DNA of 32,848 nt from contig DHPK01000023.1 of the NCBI GenBank assembly GCA_002407845.1, positions 29,676-62,523 of the forward strand, written 5' to 3'. This document shows positions 16,211-23,364 of this stretch, piece by piece. The notes under the pieces were generated by a model that did not search any database, had not been told where the DNA came from, and saw only the letters and a list, made by a program, of their open reading frames with translations. The number at the start of each line of letters is the position of its first letter. Position 1 is the first letter of the stretch. A program made the position numbers and the translations under genes. Source of the stretch: Leptolinea sp. UBA5366. GTDB lineage: Bacteria; Chloroflexota; Anaerolineae; Anaerolineales; Anaerolineaceae.

Positions 16211-17971
16211 ATGTTTGAATCCGAACAAAAGAATCTGGAAAACCAAATCAGACAAATTTGCGGGGAAAAAGAACTTCCTTTCAATCCGATCATCTGGTCT
16301 TGGATCCCGTTTTCAGGCAACTGGGGGATTTCAGCTTCTTTCTTTCAGTTAGCATCCGAGGATGCCAAACAGCGCAGCGTTCGGGTCAATGTTCCGCAGC
16401 GTGCGCAGGAAATTGCCCAGATATTTGCTGATGAAATTGCGCTGCCAGATGGATTTGAGCGTATCGAAGCGGTCCGCGGGTATCTCAATATCTATTTTTC
16501 AACAAAAATCTACGCCCAGCGGGTGATTGACTCAGTCATCGACGAACGCCAAGATTTCGGGCGCGGCGAACGGACTGGAAAGACTGTCATGGTCGAGTTC
16601 TCGCAGCCGAACACGCATAAAGCCTTTCATGTCGGGCATCTGCGAAATGTGATCCTTGGAAATTCAGTCTGCAACATTCTTGATTTTGCAGGAGAAAAAG
16701 TGGTTCGGACGAATTACCTCGGCGATATTGGACTGCATGTAATCAAATGGCTGTGGTGCTATATGAAGTACCACGAAGGAGAAAAACCGCTTGGCGATAT
16801 CACACGCTGGATGGGTGATATCTACGCCGAAGCGACCCGGCGGCATGAGGAAGAACCAGACGCCGAAGGCGAAATCCGATCCTTGTTCGCGCGCTGGGAT
16901 CGGCGGGATGCCGACATCGTCGCGCTCTGGGAAGAAACTCGCCAATGGAGCCTGGATGGTTTTGATCAAATTTATCAGCAGCTGAACGTCCATTTTGACC
17001 ACCTTTACTTTGAAAGCGATGTCGAGGATTCCGGTAAGGAAGTCGTAGATGTTTTGATCGAGAAGGGGATTGCAACGGACGAACGGCCTGAAAATGCAGT
17101 GGTTGTCAAGCTGGACGAACTGTGCGGGACAAAGGAGAAATACCGCAATCTGGTTGTGCTGCGTTCGGATGGCACCTCGCTTTACGCCACAAAAGATTTG
17201 TCTCTGGCTGCCAGAAAATTTGAAGATTTTAATTTGGATCGCTCGATCTATGTGATCGATGTCCGGCAGTCGCTTTACATGCAGCAGATTTTTAAGACAC
17301 TCGAACTGATGAATTATCCCTGGGCGAAAGACTGCTACCATCTGGCGTATGAGATTGTGAATCTGCCGGGGAATGTGACCATGTCTTCCCGGGACGGCAC
17401 GGTTGTGTTCCTGCAGGACTTGATCGATGAATCGATGGAGCGCGCTCTGGCGATCGTCGAAGAGAAGAACCCATCGCTGACCGAAGAAGAAAAGACTGTT
17501 ATCTCGAATAATGTCGCGCTTGGTGCACTAAAATATTCAATGCTGTCACGTGACAATACGAAGATTGTGACGTTCGATTGGGCGGCTGCGCTCGATTTTA
17601 ATGGACAGGCAGCCCCTTACATCCAATATGCAGCCGTGCGCGCTAACAGCATTTTACGCAAATGGGGGCAGGGATTGCCCGGCGTAACCGCGTTGGCTTA
17701 CGAGCTGACACCGGTTGAAGTCGAACTGATTGACCTGATTTCGCGGATGCCAAAAGAAATTCAGCGCTCAGCGGCAGAGTTCAAACCGTTGTTTATTGCA
17801 AATCTCGCTTTCGATCTGGCACAGACTTTCAATAACTTCTATCGCCAGTGTCCGGTTCTGCAGGCTGAGGATGCCGTCAGGGATTATCGGCTGCGGCTGG
17901 CAGCTGCCGCGCGGCAGGCGATTGTGAATTGCATGTATCTGCTCGGAATTGAAACGCCTGAGATTATGTAG
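16211..17971 (+). CDS. argS: Arginyl-tRNA synthetase
   Basis: The 586-residue class I synthetase charges tRNA-Arg. It has the N-terminal ArgRS additional domain (about 5-115) that contacts the tRNA D-loop. The HIGH signature appears as HVGH (140-143, in FHVGHLRNVILGNS). The KMSKS region appears as MSSRDG (391-396), which is the relaxed form usual for ArgRS. The C-terminal anticodon-binding DALR domain ends at CMYLLGIETPEIM, a typical ArgRS terminus. The length is normal. TTGGAGGA precedes the ATG by five bases. It converges on serS across a shared terminator, and I see no T-box upstream of it. Confidence 0.96.
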   Translation: MFESEQKNLENQIRQICGEKELPFNPIIWSWIPFSGNWGISASFFQLASEDAKQRSVRVNVPQRAQEIAQIFADEIALPDGFERIEAVRGYLNIYFSTKIYAQRVIDSVIDERQDFGRGERTGKTVMVEFSQPNTHKAFHVGHLRNVILGNSVCNILDFAGEKVVRTNYLGDIGLHVIKWLWCYMKYHEGEKPLGDITRWMGDIYAEATRRHEEEPDAEGEIRSLFARWDRRDADIVALWEETRQWSLDGFDQIYQQLNVHFDHLYFESDVEDSGKEVVDVLIEKGIATDERPENAVVVKLDELCGTKEKYRNLVVLRSDGTSLYATKDLSLAARKFEDFNLDRSIYVIDVRQSLYMQQIFKTLELMNYPWAKDCYHLAYEIVNLPGNVTMSSRDGTVVFLQDLIDESMERALAIVEEKNPSLTEEEKTVISNNVALGALKYSMLSRDNTKIVTFDWAAALDFNGQAAPYIQYAAVRANSILRKWGQGLPGVTALAYELTPVEVELIDLISRMPKEIQRSAAEFKPLFIANLAFDLAQTFNNFYRQCPVLQAEDAVRDYRLRLAAAARQAIVNCMYLLGIETPEIM

Positions 17972-18002
17972 TTTTCTAAGTGTGACACTTACAAATGGAA
18001 AG

Positions 18003-18034
18003 CAAACAGCCCCTCTTATAAGGGGCTGTTTTTC
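18003..18034. terminator. Bidirectional terminator between argS and serS
   Basis: A perfect 11-bp stem, AAACAGCCCCT (18004-18014) with AGGGGCTGTTT (18021-18031), has a 6-base loop. T residues follow on the plus strand, and a T-rich but interrupted stretch follows on the minus strand. It sits between two convergent genes. Confidence 0.82.
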
Positions 18035-18055
18035 TCAGCTTAACATTCTTTGGAA

Positions 18056-19333
18056 TCAGGAGACTTTCTCGATCCGGTCGATCCCGCCCATCCAGGGTTT
18101 CAGCACTTCCGGAATGACGATTGAACCGTCTGGCTGCTGGTAGGTTTCCATCACAGCGATCAGCGTGCGCGGCAGCCCCAGCCCGGAACCGTTCAGCGTG
18201 TGCGGAAAACGGTTTTTCCCGCTTGCTTTGTCGCGGAAGCGGATCGAAGAGCGGCGCGCCTGAAAATCTCCGTCATTGGAAACGGAGGAAACCTCGAGCC
18301 ATTCTCCGCAGCCCGGCGCCCAAACTTCGATGTCATAACAGATCTGGGCATTGAATCCCAGATCGCCGGTGCATTGCGCGACGATCCGATAAGGCAGTTC
18401 CAGCTGCCGGCAGGTCTCTTCTGCTGCGTTCAGCATGCGATCCAGCTCTTCCGCCGATTTATCCGGGTGGCTGTAGCAATACATTTCAACCTTGTCGAAC
18501 TGGTGCCCGCGCTTAATGCCGCGCACATCCCGCCCGGCGCTCATCTTTTCACGTCGGAAGCAGGGAGTGTAGGCTGTCAGCCGCATCGGCAGCATCTCTT
18601 CCTCAAGGATGTCATTCATGTAGAGCCCTGTCAGCGGAACTTCGGCAGTCGGAACCCACCAGAAGTCTTCTTCCGCGTCATGATAAAGGTTGTCTCGGAA
18701 TTTTGGCAGCTGACCAGCGCCCTGCAAAATTTCACTCTTGACCATGAACGGCGTGTAGCGTTCTTCATACCCCTGTTTGATGTGCAGATCGAGCATGAAT
18801 GCGATCAGCGCGCGCTGCAGCCGCGCGACTGCGCCGTTCAGGACATAAAACCGGCTGCCGGTCAGTTTGACGCCGCGTTCGAAATCAATCATGCCCAGCG
18901 ACGTCCCCAGATCCCAGTGCGGAATCATCTCAAAAGCCGGGTCAGCGGCTTTTCCTTCGTAACGGACGATCACATTCCCCGCTTCGCTTTCACCATAAGG
19001 GACTTTCGGATCAACGGTATTCGGGATGATCAGCATCAAGGAATTCAACTCTTCCTCAATTGTCTTAACCTGCTGATCGAGCGCGGTTATCTGATCGCTG
19101 ACAACCCGCATCGCTTCAATTTTTGAGTTTCTCTCCGCGGGGTCCTTGCTGAGCCCGATGGCTTTTGACGCGGTGTTCCGTTCAGCTTTCAGTTTTTCAA
19201 CTTCAGCCAGCGTGACGCGGCGATTGCTGTCCAGCTCGATCACGCGGTCAATCAATGCGGAATCCATTTGGCGGTCTTGCATGGATTTGATGACGATTTC
19301 TGGTGTTTCACGGATTAAATTCATGTCTAACAT
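18056..19333 (-). CDS. serS: Seryl-tRNA synthetase
   Basis: The 425-residue class II synthetase charges tRNA-Ser (and tRNA-Sec where present). An N-terminal long antiparallel coiled coil (about 28-105) binds the long variable arm of tRNA-Ser. The core carries motif 2 (TPCFRREKMSAGRDVRG, then RGHQFDKVEM) and motif 3 (NGSGLGLPRTLIAVMETYQ). The terminus PEVLKPWMGG is standard for SerRS. AAAAGGAG precedes the ATG on the minus strand. A T-box leader of about 265 bases lies directly upstream, so expression should rise when uncharged tRNA-Ser accumulates. The family assignment is secure. Confidence 0.97.
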   Translation of the reverse strand: MLDMNLIRETPEIVIKSMQDRQMDSALIDRVIELDSNRRVTLAEVEKLKAERNTASKAIGLSKDPAERNSKIEAMRVVSDQITALDQQVKTIEEELNSLMLIIPNTVDPKVPYGESEAGNVIVRYEGKAADPAFEMIPHWDLGTSLGMIDFERGVKLTGSRFYVLNGAVARLQRALIAFMLDLHIKQGYEERYTPFMVKSEILQGAGQLPKFRDNLYHDAEEDFWWVPTAEVPLTGLYMNDILEEEMLPMRLTAYTPCFRREKMSAGRDVRGIKRGHQFDKVEMYCYSHPDKSAEELDRMLNAAEETCRQLELPYRIVAQCTGDLGFNAQICYDIEVWAPGCGEWLEVSSVSNDGDFQARRSSIRFRDKASGKNRFPHTLNGSGLGLPRTLIAVMETYQQPDGSIVIPEVLKPWMGGIDRIEKVS

Positions 19334-19356
19334 AAGCTTCTCCTTTTACGAGGCTA

Positions 19357-19394
19357 ATTAAAAATGCCCCCTCGCGCAGGACGAAGGGGCATCC
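19357..19394 (-). terminator. Conditional terminator of the serS T-box
   Basis: Seven-bp GC-rich stem (19386-19392 with 19364-19370) followed on the minus strand by TTTTT. It is mutually exclusive with the antiterminator, which uses the loop segment CCTGC. Confidence 0.82.
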
Positions 19395-19599
19395 GTGGTA
19401 CCACCTGCATTCGCTCGTAAGAGCCTCATGGGGAGATAACGATCCCGAGTCGGCTTTCTTATTATCCGTTTGGCTTTTCGAAAGCGGCTGCGTCTGGGGA
19501 CGCACGGGGTGGAAGATTCAAAGCCTGTTCCGTGTCTCAGCAATTCGCGGATCTCTGTCCTGTCAAGGTTTGAAAAAGTCCCGTATAACCTGAATATCT
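19357..19599 (-). promoter_or_regulatory. T-box riboswitch (tRNA-Ser-sensing leader) of serS
   Basis: On the minus strand the leader carries the T-box sequence GGTGGTACCACGG (19393-19405), whose UGGU bulge would pair with the tRNA acceptor end. The antiterminator can form through GCAGG (19404-19408) and CCTGC (19376-19380). The competing terminator is ATGCCCC (19386-19392) with GGGGCAT (19364-19370) followed by five T residues. The 5' part contains an AGAGA element and a stem CACGG/CCGTG (19530-19534 with 19503-19507). That stem encloses GAATCTTCC, which offers UCU or UCC as a serine specifier codon. The gene downstream is serS, which fits. I am sure of the class; the exact specifier position is uncertain. 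Confidence 0.9.
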
Positions 19600-19605
19600 A
19601 AAATA

Positions 19606-19634
19606 ATTATAGCCAAACTGAATTATCAGGTCAA
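19606..19634 (-). promoter_or_regulatory. Promoter of the serS T-box transcript
   Basis: On the minus strand TTGACC (19629-19634) and a perfect TATAAT (19606-19611) are 17 bases apart. Predicted start is near 19599, just before the T-box stem I. Confidence 0.8.
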
Positions 19635-19661
19635 GAAATATGACATTTTCCCTGTTAAAAA

Positions 19662-19686
19662 CAAAAAAAGCCGATAGAGCGGCTTC
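19662..19686 (-). terminator. Terminator of the OmpR-type regulator gene
   Basis: On the minus strand AAGCCG (19680-19685) pairs with CGGCTT (19668-19673) around a 6-base loop, followed by a run of T residues (19663-19669). It separates the regulator gene from the serS promoter. Confidence 0.82.
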
Positions 19687-19709
19687 TCCACGCGTGTAAA
19701 AACCAAGAC

Positions 19710-20402
19710 TTAATTGTTTTCGAGAACTAAATCCTCAATTTTAAAGAGATACCCTTTGCCTTTGACCGTGATCAGATTGATTGGATTTTTCGGATCCTCT
19801 TCTATCGCTTTTCGCAGCCAGCGGACGTGCACGTCGAGCGAGCGCATGTCGTCAACAAATTCAGTGTCCCAAAGTTTGCGGAAAAGTTCCTCGCGGTCGA
19901 TAATTCTGCCGGGCTGATCCATGAACAGTTCAAGCAGTTTTGCGACGCGCGGTGTCACGCCGACAATTCGATCCTCAATATAGATAGAGTTCTTGGAAAG
20001 ATCGAGCGAAATGTTTCCGAGCGTTTTGAGATTGCTTTTTTTAGACGGCATGTAAAGCGCGATCCGGTTGAGCAGTTTTTGAACTGTGAACGGCAAACAC
20101 AGGACGAGATCAGCCTTATCGGAAATGTTCTTGTTTTTCAGCGTATCATCGATGATCAAAATTACCGGCAGCGCTGGATCTAATTTTTTAATGCGGTAGA
20201 CAATCCGGTTGCTGGTCGTGCGCATGGACGCTGCATCGATCAGAACCATCAAAGGGGCGCCATCCTTGATTTTCTCAATGGCTGCATTCCCGGTTGAAGT
20301 AATCTCAACGTTATATCCTTTTTTCTTTAAGCTTAAAAAGAAAGATGGATGATCTGTCTGTTTTCCTTCAATAAGAATGATCTTTCCCTGATATTGATCC
20401 AA
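19710..20402 (-). CDS. OmpR/PhoB-type winged-helix regulator with a degenerate receiver domain
   Basis: The 230-residue protein has a receiver-like domain (about 6-118) and an OmpR-type winged-helix DNA-binding domain (about 128-222). In the latter, VTPRVAKLLELFMDQPGRII, then SLDVHVRWLRKAI and VKGKGYLF, are textbook. The receiver retains an aspartate at the phosphorylation position (D56 in LIDAASM). It has lost the acidic pair (IEGK at 11-14 instead of DD/ED), and the conserved lysine before PF is leucine (L103 in LCLPF). It is therefore likely an atypical regulator not controlled by ordinary phosphotransfer. No histidine kinase is adjacent. The start is a TTG with GGGGA about seven bases upstream on the minus strand, which places the first receiver strand normally. 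Targets are unknown. Confidence 0.88.
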   Translation of the reverse strand: MDQYQGKIILIEGKQTDHPSFFLSLKKKGYNVEITSTGNAAIEKIKDGAPLMVLIDAASMRTTSNRIVYRIKKLDPALPVILIIDDTLKNKNISDKADLVLCLPFTVQKLLNRIALYMPSKKSNLKTLGNISLDLSKNSIYIEDRIVGVTPRVAKLLELFMDQPGRIIDREELFRKLWDTEFVDDMRSLDVHVRWLRKAIEEDPKNPINLITVKGKGYLFKIEDLVLENN

Positions 20403-20526
20403 CTGATTTCCCCGCCGGTGAAAAAATTACGTCCATTTTGATCTGGACGTTTCGATGATACCAATTGTACATAATTTATCGAAAAAAAACCGCTAAAAAA
20501 TTGTACAATCTGCATGATTAATTAGT

Positions 20527-20545
20527 GACTAAAATACTTTTAGTC
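20527..20545. repeat. Perfect inverted repeat, possible operator
   Basis: GACTAAAA (20527-20534) and TTTTAGTC (20538-20545) flank a 3-base centre. It is not followed by a long T tract, so a binding site is at least as likely as a terminator. Confidence 0.5.
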
Positions 20546-20650
20546 CCTTTCAGCCTGCTTATTATATCTATTTTTCTGCCTTAAACAAAATGAATCGAAT
20601 TATTTATGAGGCAAGGCGCTTAACCTTAATCTAATCATTTCATTTGAAAA

Positions 20651-20680
20651 TTGCAGGCAGCATGGCGATTCGCTTATAAT
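20651..20680 (+). promoter_or_regulatory. Candidate promoter of the BFN-dnaB operon
   Basis: TTGCAG (20651-20656) and a perfect TATAAT (20675-20680) are 18 bases apart. The -35 matches the consensus at only three positions. The predicted start is about 30 bases before the start codon, leaving room for the strong TAAGGAGG site. Confidence 0.45.
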
Positions 20681-20717
20681 AGATAGCCTATGAAGAATCC
20701 TGTAAGGAGGCGTTGAA

Positions 20718-21353
20718 ATGGCGGAATTTCTCCCGGTAAAAGTTGACAGCATACGTGTAAGCCTGACGACACAGCAGCGGGTGCTGATTTTACACGAGCC
20801 TACCAATGACCTCTATCTGCCGATTTGGGTTGGCTCATTCGAAGCGGAATCGATCGTGATCGCGCTGCAGGAAATTGAAGTCAGCCGGCCTCAGCCGCAC
20901 GATTTGCTGAAAAACACGATCAGCGCGTTGAATGGCAAATTGCTGCATGTGGTTTTGTCAAAAATTCAGGAAGATACCTTTTATTCTTATCTAGTGCTTG
21001 ATCAGAACGATACCCAGGTCAATGTCGACAGCCGTCCATCGGATGCTATTTCGCTGGCGATCCGCTGCAAAGTGCCGATTTTGGTCAACCTTGAAGTGCT
21101 GCAGTCCGCGGGGATTCAGCCGGAAAAGGATTTACGTGAGGCGACCCGCAAAGATGAGCTGCTGCGCGAAGAGGATGAAGAAACAGATCTGCAAAAATTG
21201 TCCGTGTTTGATGATTTTCTGAAGAAATTGGACTTGAGTGAACCGCTATCCGATGAAAATGAGCCGGATTCCCCTTCAGATAAAGATGATGATGATAAAA
21301 ACGATGATAAAGGGCAGCGTTCCGAACCCGGCAACCTGCCGTTACCGCTATAA
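20718..21353 (+). CDS. Bifunctional nuclease family (BFN/DUF151) protein
   Basis: The 211-residue protein contains a BFN/DUF151 domain in about the first 130 residues: VKVDSIRVSLTTQQRVLILH, then LPIWVGSFEAESIVIAL, then SRPSDAISLAIRCKVPI. Plant relatives have been reported to have RNase and DNase activity; the bacterial role is unsettled. A UVR-like charged region follows (about 140-175), and the C-terminus is a very acidic, low-complexity tail rich in Asp and Ser (180-205). TAAGGAGG lies directly upstream of the ATG. The gene ends two bases before the dnaB start, so it is tightly coupled to the replicative helicase. This suggests, but does not prove, a DNA-related role. Confidence 0.87.
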   Translation: MAEFLPVKVDSIRVSLTTQQRVLILHEPTNDLYLPIWVGSFEAESIVIALQEIEVSRPQPHDLLKNTISALNGKLLHVVLSKIQEDTFYSYLVLDQNDTQVNVDSRPSDAISLAIRCKVPILVNLEVLQSAGIQPEKDLREATRKDELLREEDEETDLQKLSVFDDFLKKLDLSEPLSDENEPDSPSDKDDDDKNDDKGQRSEPGNLPLPL

Positions 21354-21355
21354 CT

Positions 21356-22753
21356 ATGGAAGAAATATCTGATTTCTCTGCTGAATCTTTTTTGCCCGAA
21401 GTTTCTGAAACGGATCTGAGGCTCCAGCCGCACAGCCGCGAGGCTGAAGAGGCGGTGCTGGGTGCGATTCTGATTAATTCGGAAAAATATTACGACGTCA
21501 GTCAGATTATTGGCGCGAATGATTTTTATATTCACCGCTGCCAGTGGATTTGGAAGGCGTTCAGCACGCTGTTGGAATCTGGTCAGGATATTGATGTCCA
21601 GACCGTGGCGAACGAACTGGAAAAACAAGGTAAGCTGATTGAGGCGGGCGGAAAGATGTATCTCTATTCGCTTGCCAGCAGTACGCCGTCTTCAATGCAC
21701 GCCGAGTCATACGCCAACATCATCGCTGAAAAAAGCGTGCGGCGCATGATGCTGAACGCGGCGAATCAGATGACCCAATTCGCGTATGACGAGAAAAAAC
21801 CGCTGGATGAAGTGCTGGATCGCTCGGAAAAAGCGATTTTCGACGTCAGTGAGCAGCGCACCCGCAATGATGTCGAGCCGATCACGCATGTGCTGAGCGA
21901 AATTTATGACAGCGTGCGCGAACTGCTGCGGCGGGATGAGGATATCGTCGGGGTCCCTACTGGATTTCGGGACTTGGATCGGATGCTGGGCGGGATGCAA
22001 AAGTCGGATCTGATCATTATTGCTGGACGTCCAGGCATGGGTAAAACCGGCTTCCTGCTGTCTGTCCTGAAAAATGTTGCGCTGACCCATCGCAAGCATG
22101 TCGCGATGTTCTCGCTTGAAATGTCAAATGAACAGCTTGTCCAGCGTCTGATTGCACAGCAGACCGGCATCAACAGCCAGAAACTGCGCAGCGGGAAGCT
22201 GGCGGAGGATGAACTGCCGATGTTTGTTGAGGCAGTTGACGTGCTGGGCGGGACGAAAGTTTTTTTGGATGACACACCCGCAATCTCGCCGATGCAGATG
22301 CGGACGAAGTGCCGCCGGCTGCACATGGAACACCATCTTGATCTGATCATCGTGGACTATCTTCAGCTGATGACCGGCGATACCAAGAACGATAACCGCG
22401 TTCAGGAAGTTTCTTATATTTCCCGGAACTTGAAAGTGCTGGCGCGGGAACTGAATGTTCCGGTTCTGACCGCTGCTCAGCTTTCCCGCAGCGTTGAACA
22501 GCGTTCCGAGAAGCTGCCGATCCTTTCGGATTTGCGTGAATCCGGATCGCTCGAGCAGGATGCAGACATCGTCATGTTCCTGCACAATCCGAATCAGGAA
22601 GAGGATCGGGTCAGCGGGCTGGACGGCGCGATGAAATTGATCATCGCCAAGCACAGAAATGGACCGGTCGGCGAAATTGACCTGGTATTCCTGAAAAAAC
22701 TGGCTCGCTTTGAAGACGCTGCCCGCCGCAATGAAGCTGGAGGATACAGATGA
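21356..22753 (+). CDS. dnaB: Replicative DNA helicase DnaB
   Basis: The 465-residue hexameric helicase unwinds DNA at the replication fork. An N-terminal DnaB domain (about 20-125, starting LQPHSREAEEAVLGAILIN) interacts with primase and loader. A linker and the RecA-like domain follow (about 195-455). Walker A is GRPGMGKTG (about 224-232) and Walker B is LIIVDYLQLM (about 330-339). RESGSLEQDADIVMFLHNP contains the characteristic helicase segment. The length is normal and there is no intein. No clear ribosome-binding site is seen, but the start lies two bases after the upstream stop, which points to translational coupling. The stop overlaps the DnaD-like gene (ATGA), placing helicase and probable loader factors in one transcript. 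Confidence 0.96.
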   Translation: MEEISDFSAESFLPEVSETDLRLQPHSREAEEAVLGAILINSEKYYDVSQIIGANDFYIHRCQWIWKAFSTLLESGQDIDVQTVANELEKQGKLIEAGGKMYLYSLASSTPSSMHAESYANIIAEKSVRRMMLNAANQMTQFAYDEKKPLDEVLDRSEKAIFDVSEQRTRNDVEPITHVLSEIYDSVRELLRRDEDIVGVPTGFRDLDRMLGGMQKSDLIIIAGRPGMGKTGFLLSVLKNVALTHRKHVAMFSLEMSNEQLVQRLIAQQTGINSQKLRSGKLAEDELPMFVEAVDVLGGTKVFLDDTPAISPMQMRTKCRRLHMEHHLDLIIVDYLQLMTGDTKNDNRVQEVSYISRNLKVLARELNVPVLTAAQLSRSVEQRSEKLPILSDLRESGSLEQDADIVMFLHNPNQEEDRVSGLDGAMKLIIAKHRNGPVGEIDLVFLKKLARFEDAARRNEAGGYR

Positions 22754-23364
22754 GTTTCACCGGATTCAGCTCCGGGGTCGAAGTAATTCCGACACAATTC
22801 TTTGAGAACCTTCTGCCCGAAATAAATTCGATTTCAGAACTGAAAGTCAGCCTGTTTTCGTTTTATCTCTTAAACCAATTTGCCGGCGATCAGCGTTATC
22901 TGACCCGCTCGGATTTTCTCGATTCGGGCGATTTCATGACTGGGCTGACGAGTGACGGTAAAAAAGCTGAAAGCGTTCTGGATGACGGGCTGGAAAAAGC
23001 AGTTATCCGCGGAACCTTAATCGCAGTGCAGTATCAGGATACCGTGCTTTATTTTCTGAACAGTCCCAAAGGCCGCGCTGCCGTGGCTGCGCTGGAGTCG
23101 GGCGAGTGGATGCCTGATGCGTTTCTGCACCTTTCGGGCTCGGTCAATGTTTTCAGACCCAATGTCTTTCAAATTTATGAAGAAAATATCGGCCCGTTGA
23201 CACCGTTGATTGCAGACCGTTTGAAAGATGCTGAAGCGGTTTATACGCAAGAGTGGGTCAGCGAGGCAATCGAAATTTCGGTAGTAAATAACGCGCGGAA
23301 TTGGCGGTACATTGAAACAGTTCTGAAAAGCTGGAAGGAGAACGGACGCAGTGGAATCTATTGA
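22750..23364 (+). CDS. DnaD-domain (DnaB_2-like) replication protein
   Basis: The 204-residue protein is not easily recognised over its first 125 residues, where a winged-helix-like fold is plausible (SDFLDSGDFMTGLTSDGKKA, then GLEKAVIRGTLIAVQ). The C-terminal 60 or so residues match the DnaD/DnaB_2 domain: YEENIGPLTPLIADRL, then VSEAIEISVVNNARNWRYIE, then VLKSWKENG. The YxxxxGxLTP start and the YIxxVLxxW end are the family marks. In Firmicutes DnaD and DnaB(Bsu) remodel DNA and recruit the DnaI-DnaC helicase complex to oriC or stalled forks. Its position between dnaB and a DnaI-like loader supports the same job. It overlaps dnaB by four bases and extends 14 bases past the start of the next gene. 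Confidence 0.82.
   Translation: MSFTGFSSGVEVIPTQFFENLLPEINSISELKVSLFSFYLLNQFAGDQRYLTRSDFLDSGDFMTGLTSDGKKAESVLDDGLEKAVIRGTLIAVQYQDTVLYFLNSPKGRAAVAALESGEWMPDAFLHLSGSVNVFRPNVFQIYEENIGPLTPLIADRLKDAEAVYTQEWVSEAIEISVVNNARNWRYIETVLKSWKENGRSGIY

Larger units (their letters stand above)
20403..20717. other. Divergent intergenic region between the regulator and the dnaB operon
   Basis: A 315-base AT-rich region with no gene. It contains two copies of TTGTACA (20465-20471 and 20501-20507; the second extends to palindromic TTGTACAA) whose starts are 36 bases apart, a perfect inverted repeat at 20527-20545, and a promoter candidate at 20651-20680. The paired TTGTACA copies and the inverted repeat are possible operators for the divergent OmpR-type regulator. 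That role is inference. Confidence 0.45.

Noticed and set aside
16664..17341. 225-codon open frame on the minus strand opposite argS
   Set aside because: Antisense to conserved ArgRS sequence, no family resemblance and no start signals.
17381..17398. Missing KMSKS motif in ArgRS considered as a defect
   Set aside because: Relaxed or absent KMSKS (here MSSRDG) is normal in most ArgRS enzymes.
18200..19126. Long open frame (308 codons) on the plus strand opposite serS
   Set aside because: It lies wholly antisense to an unambiguous SerRS gene, has no recognisable domain and no ribosome-binding site; it is a shadow of the serS codon pattern.
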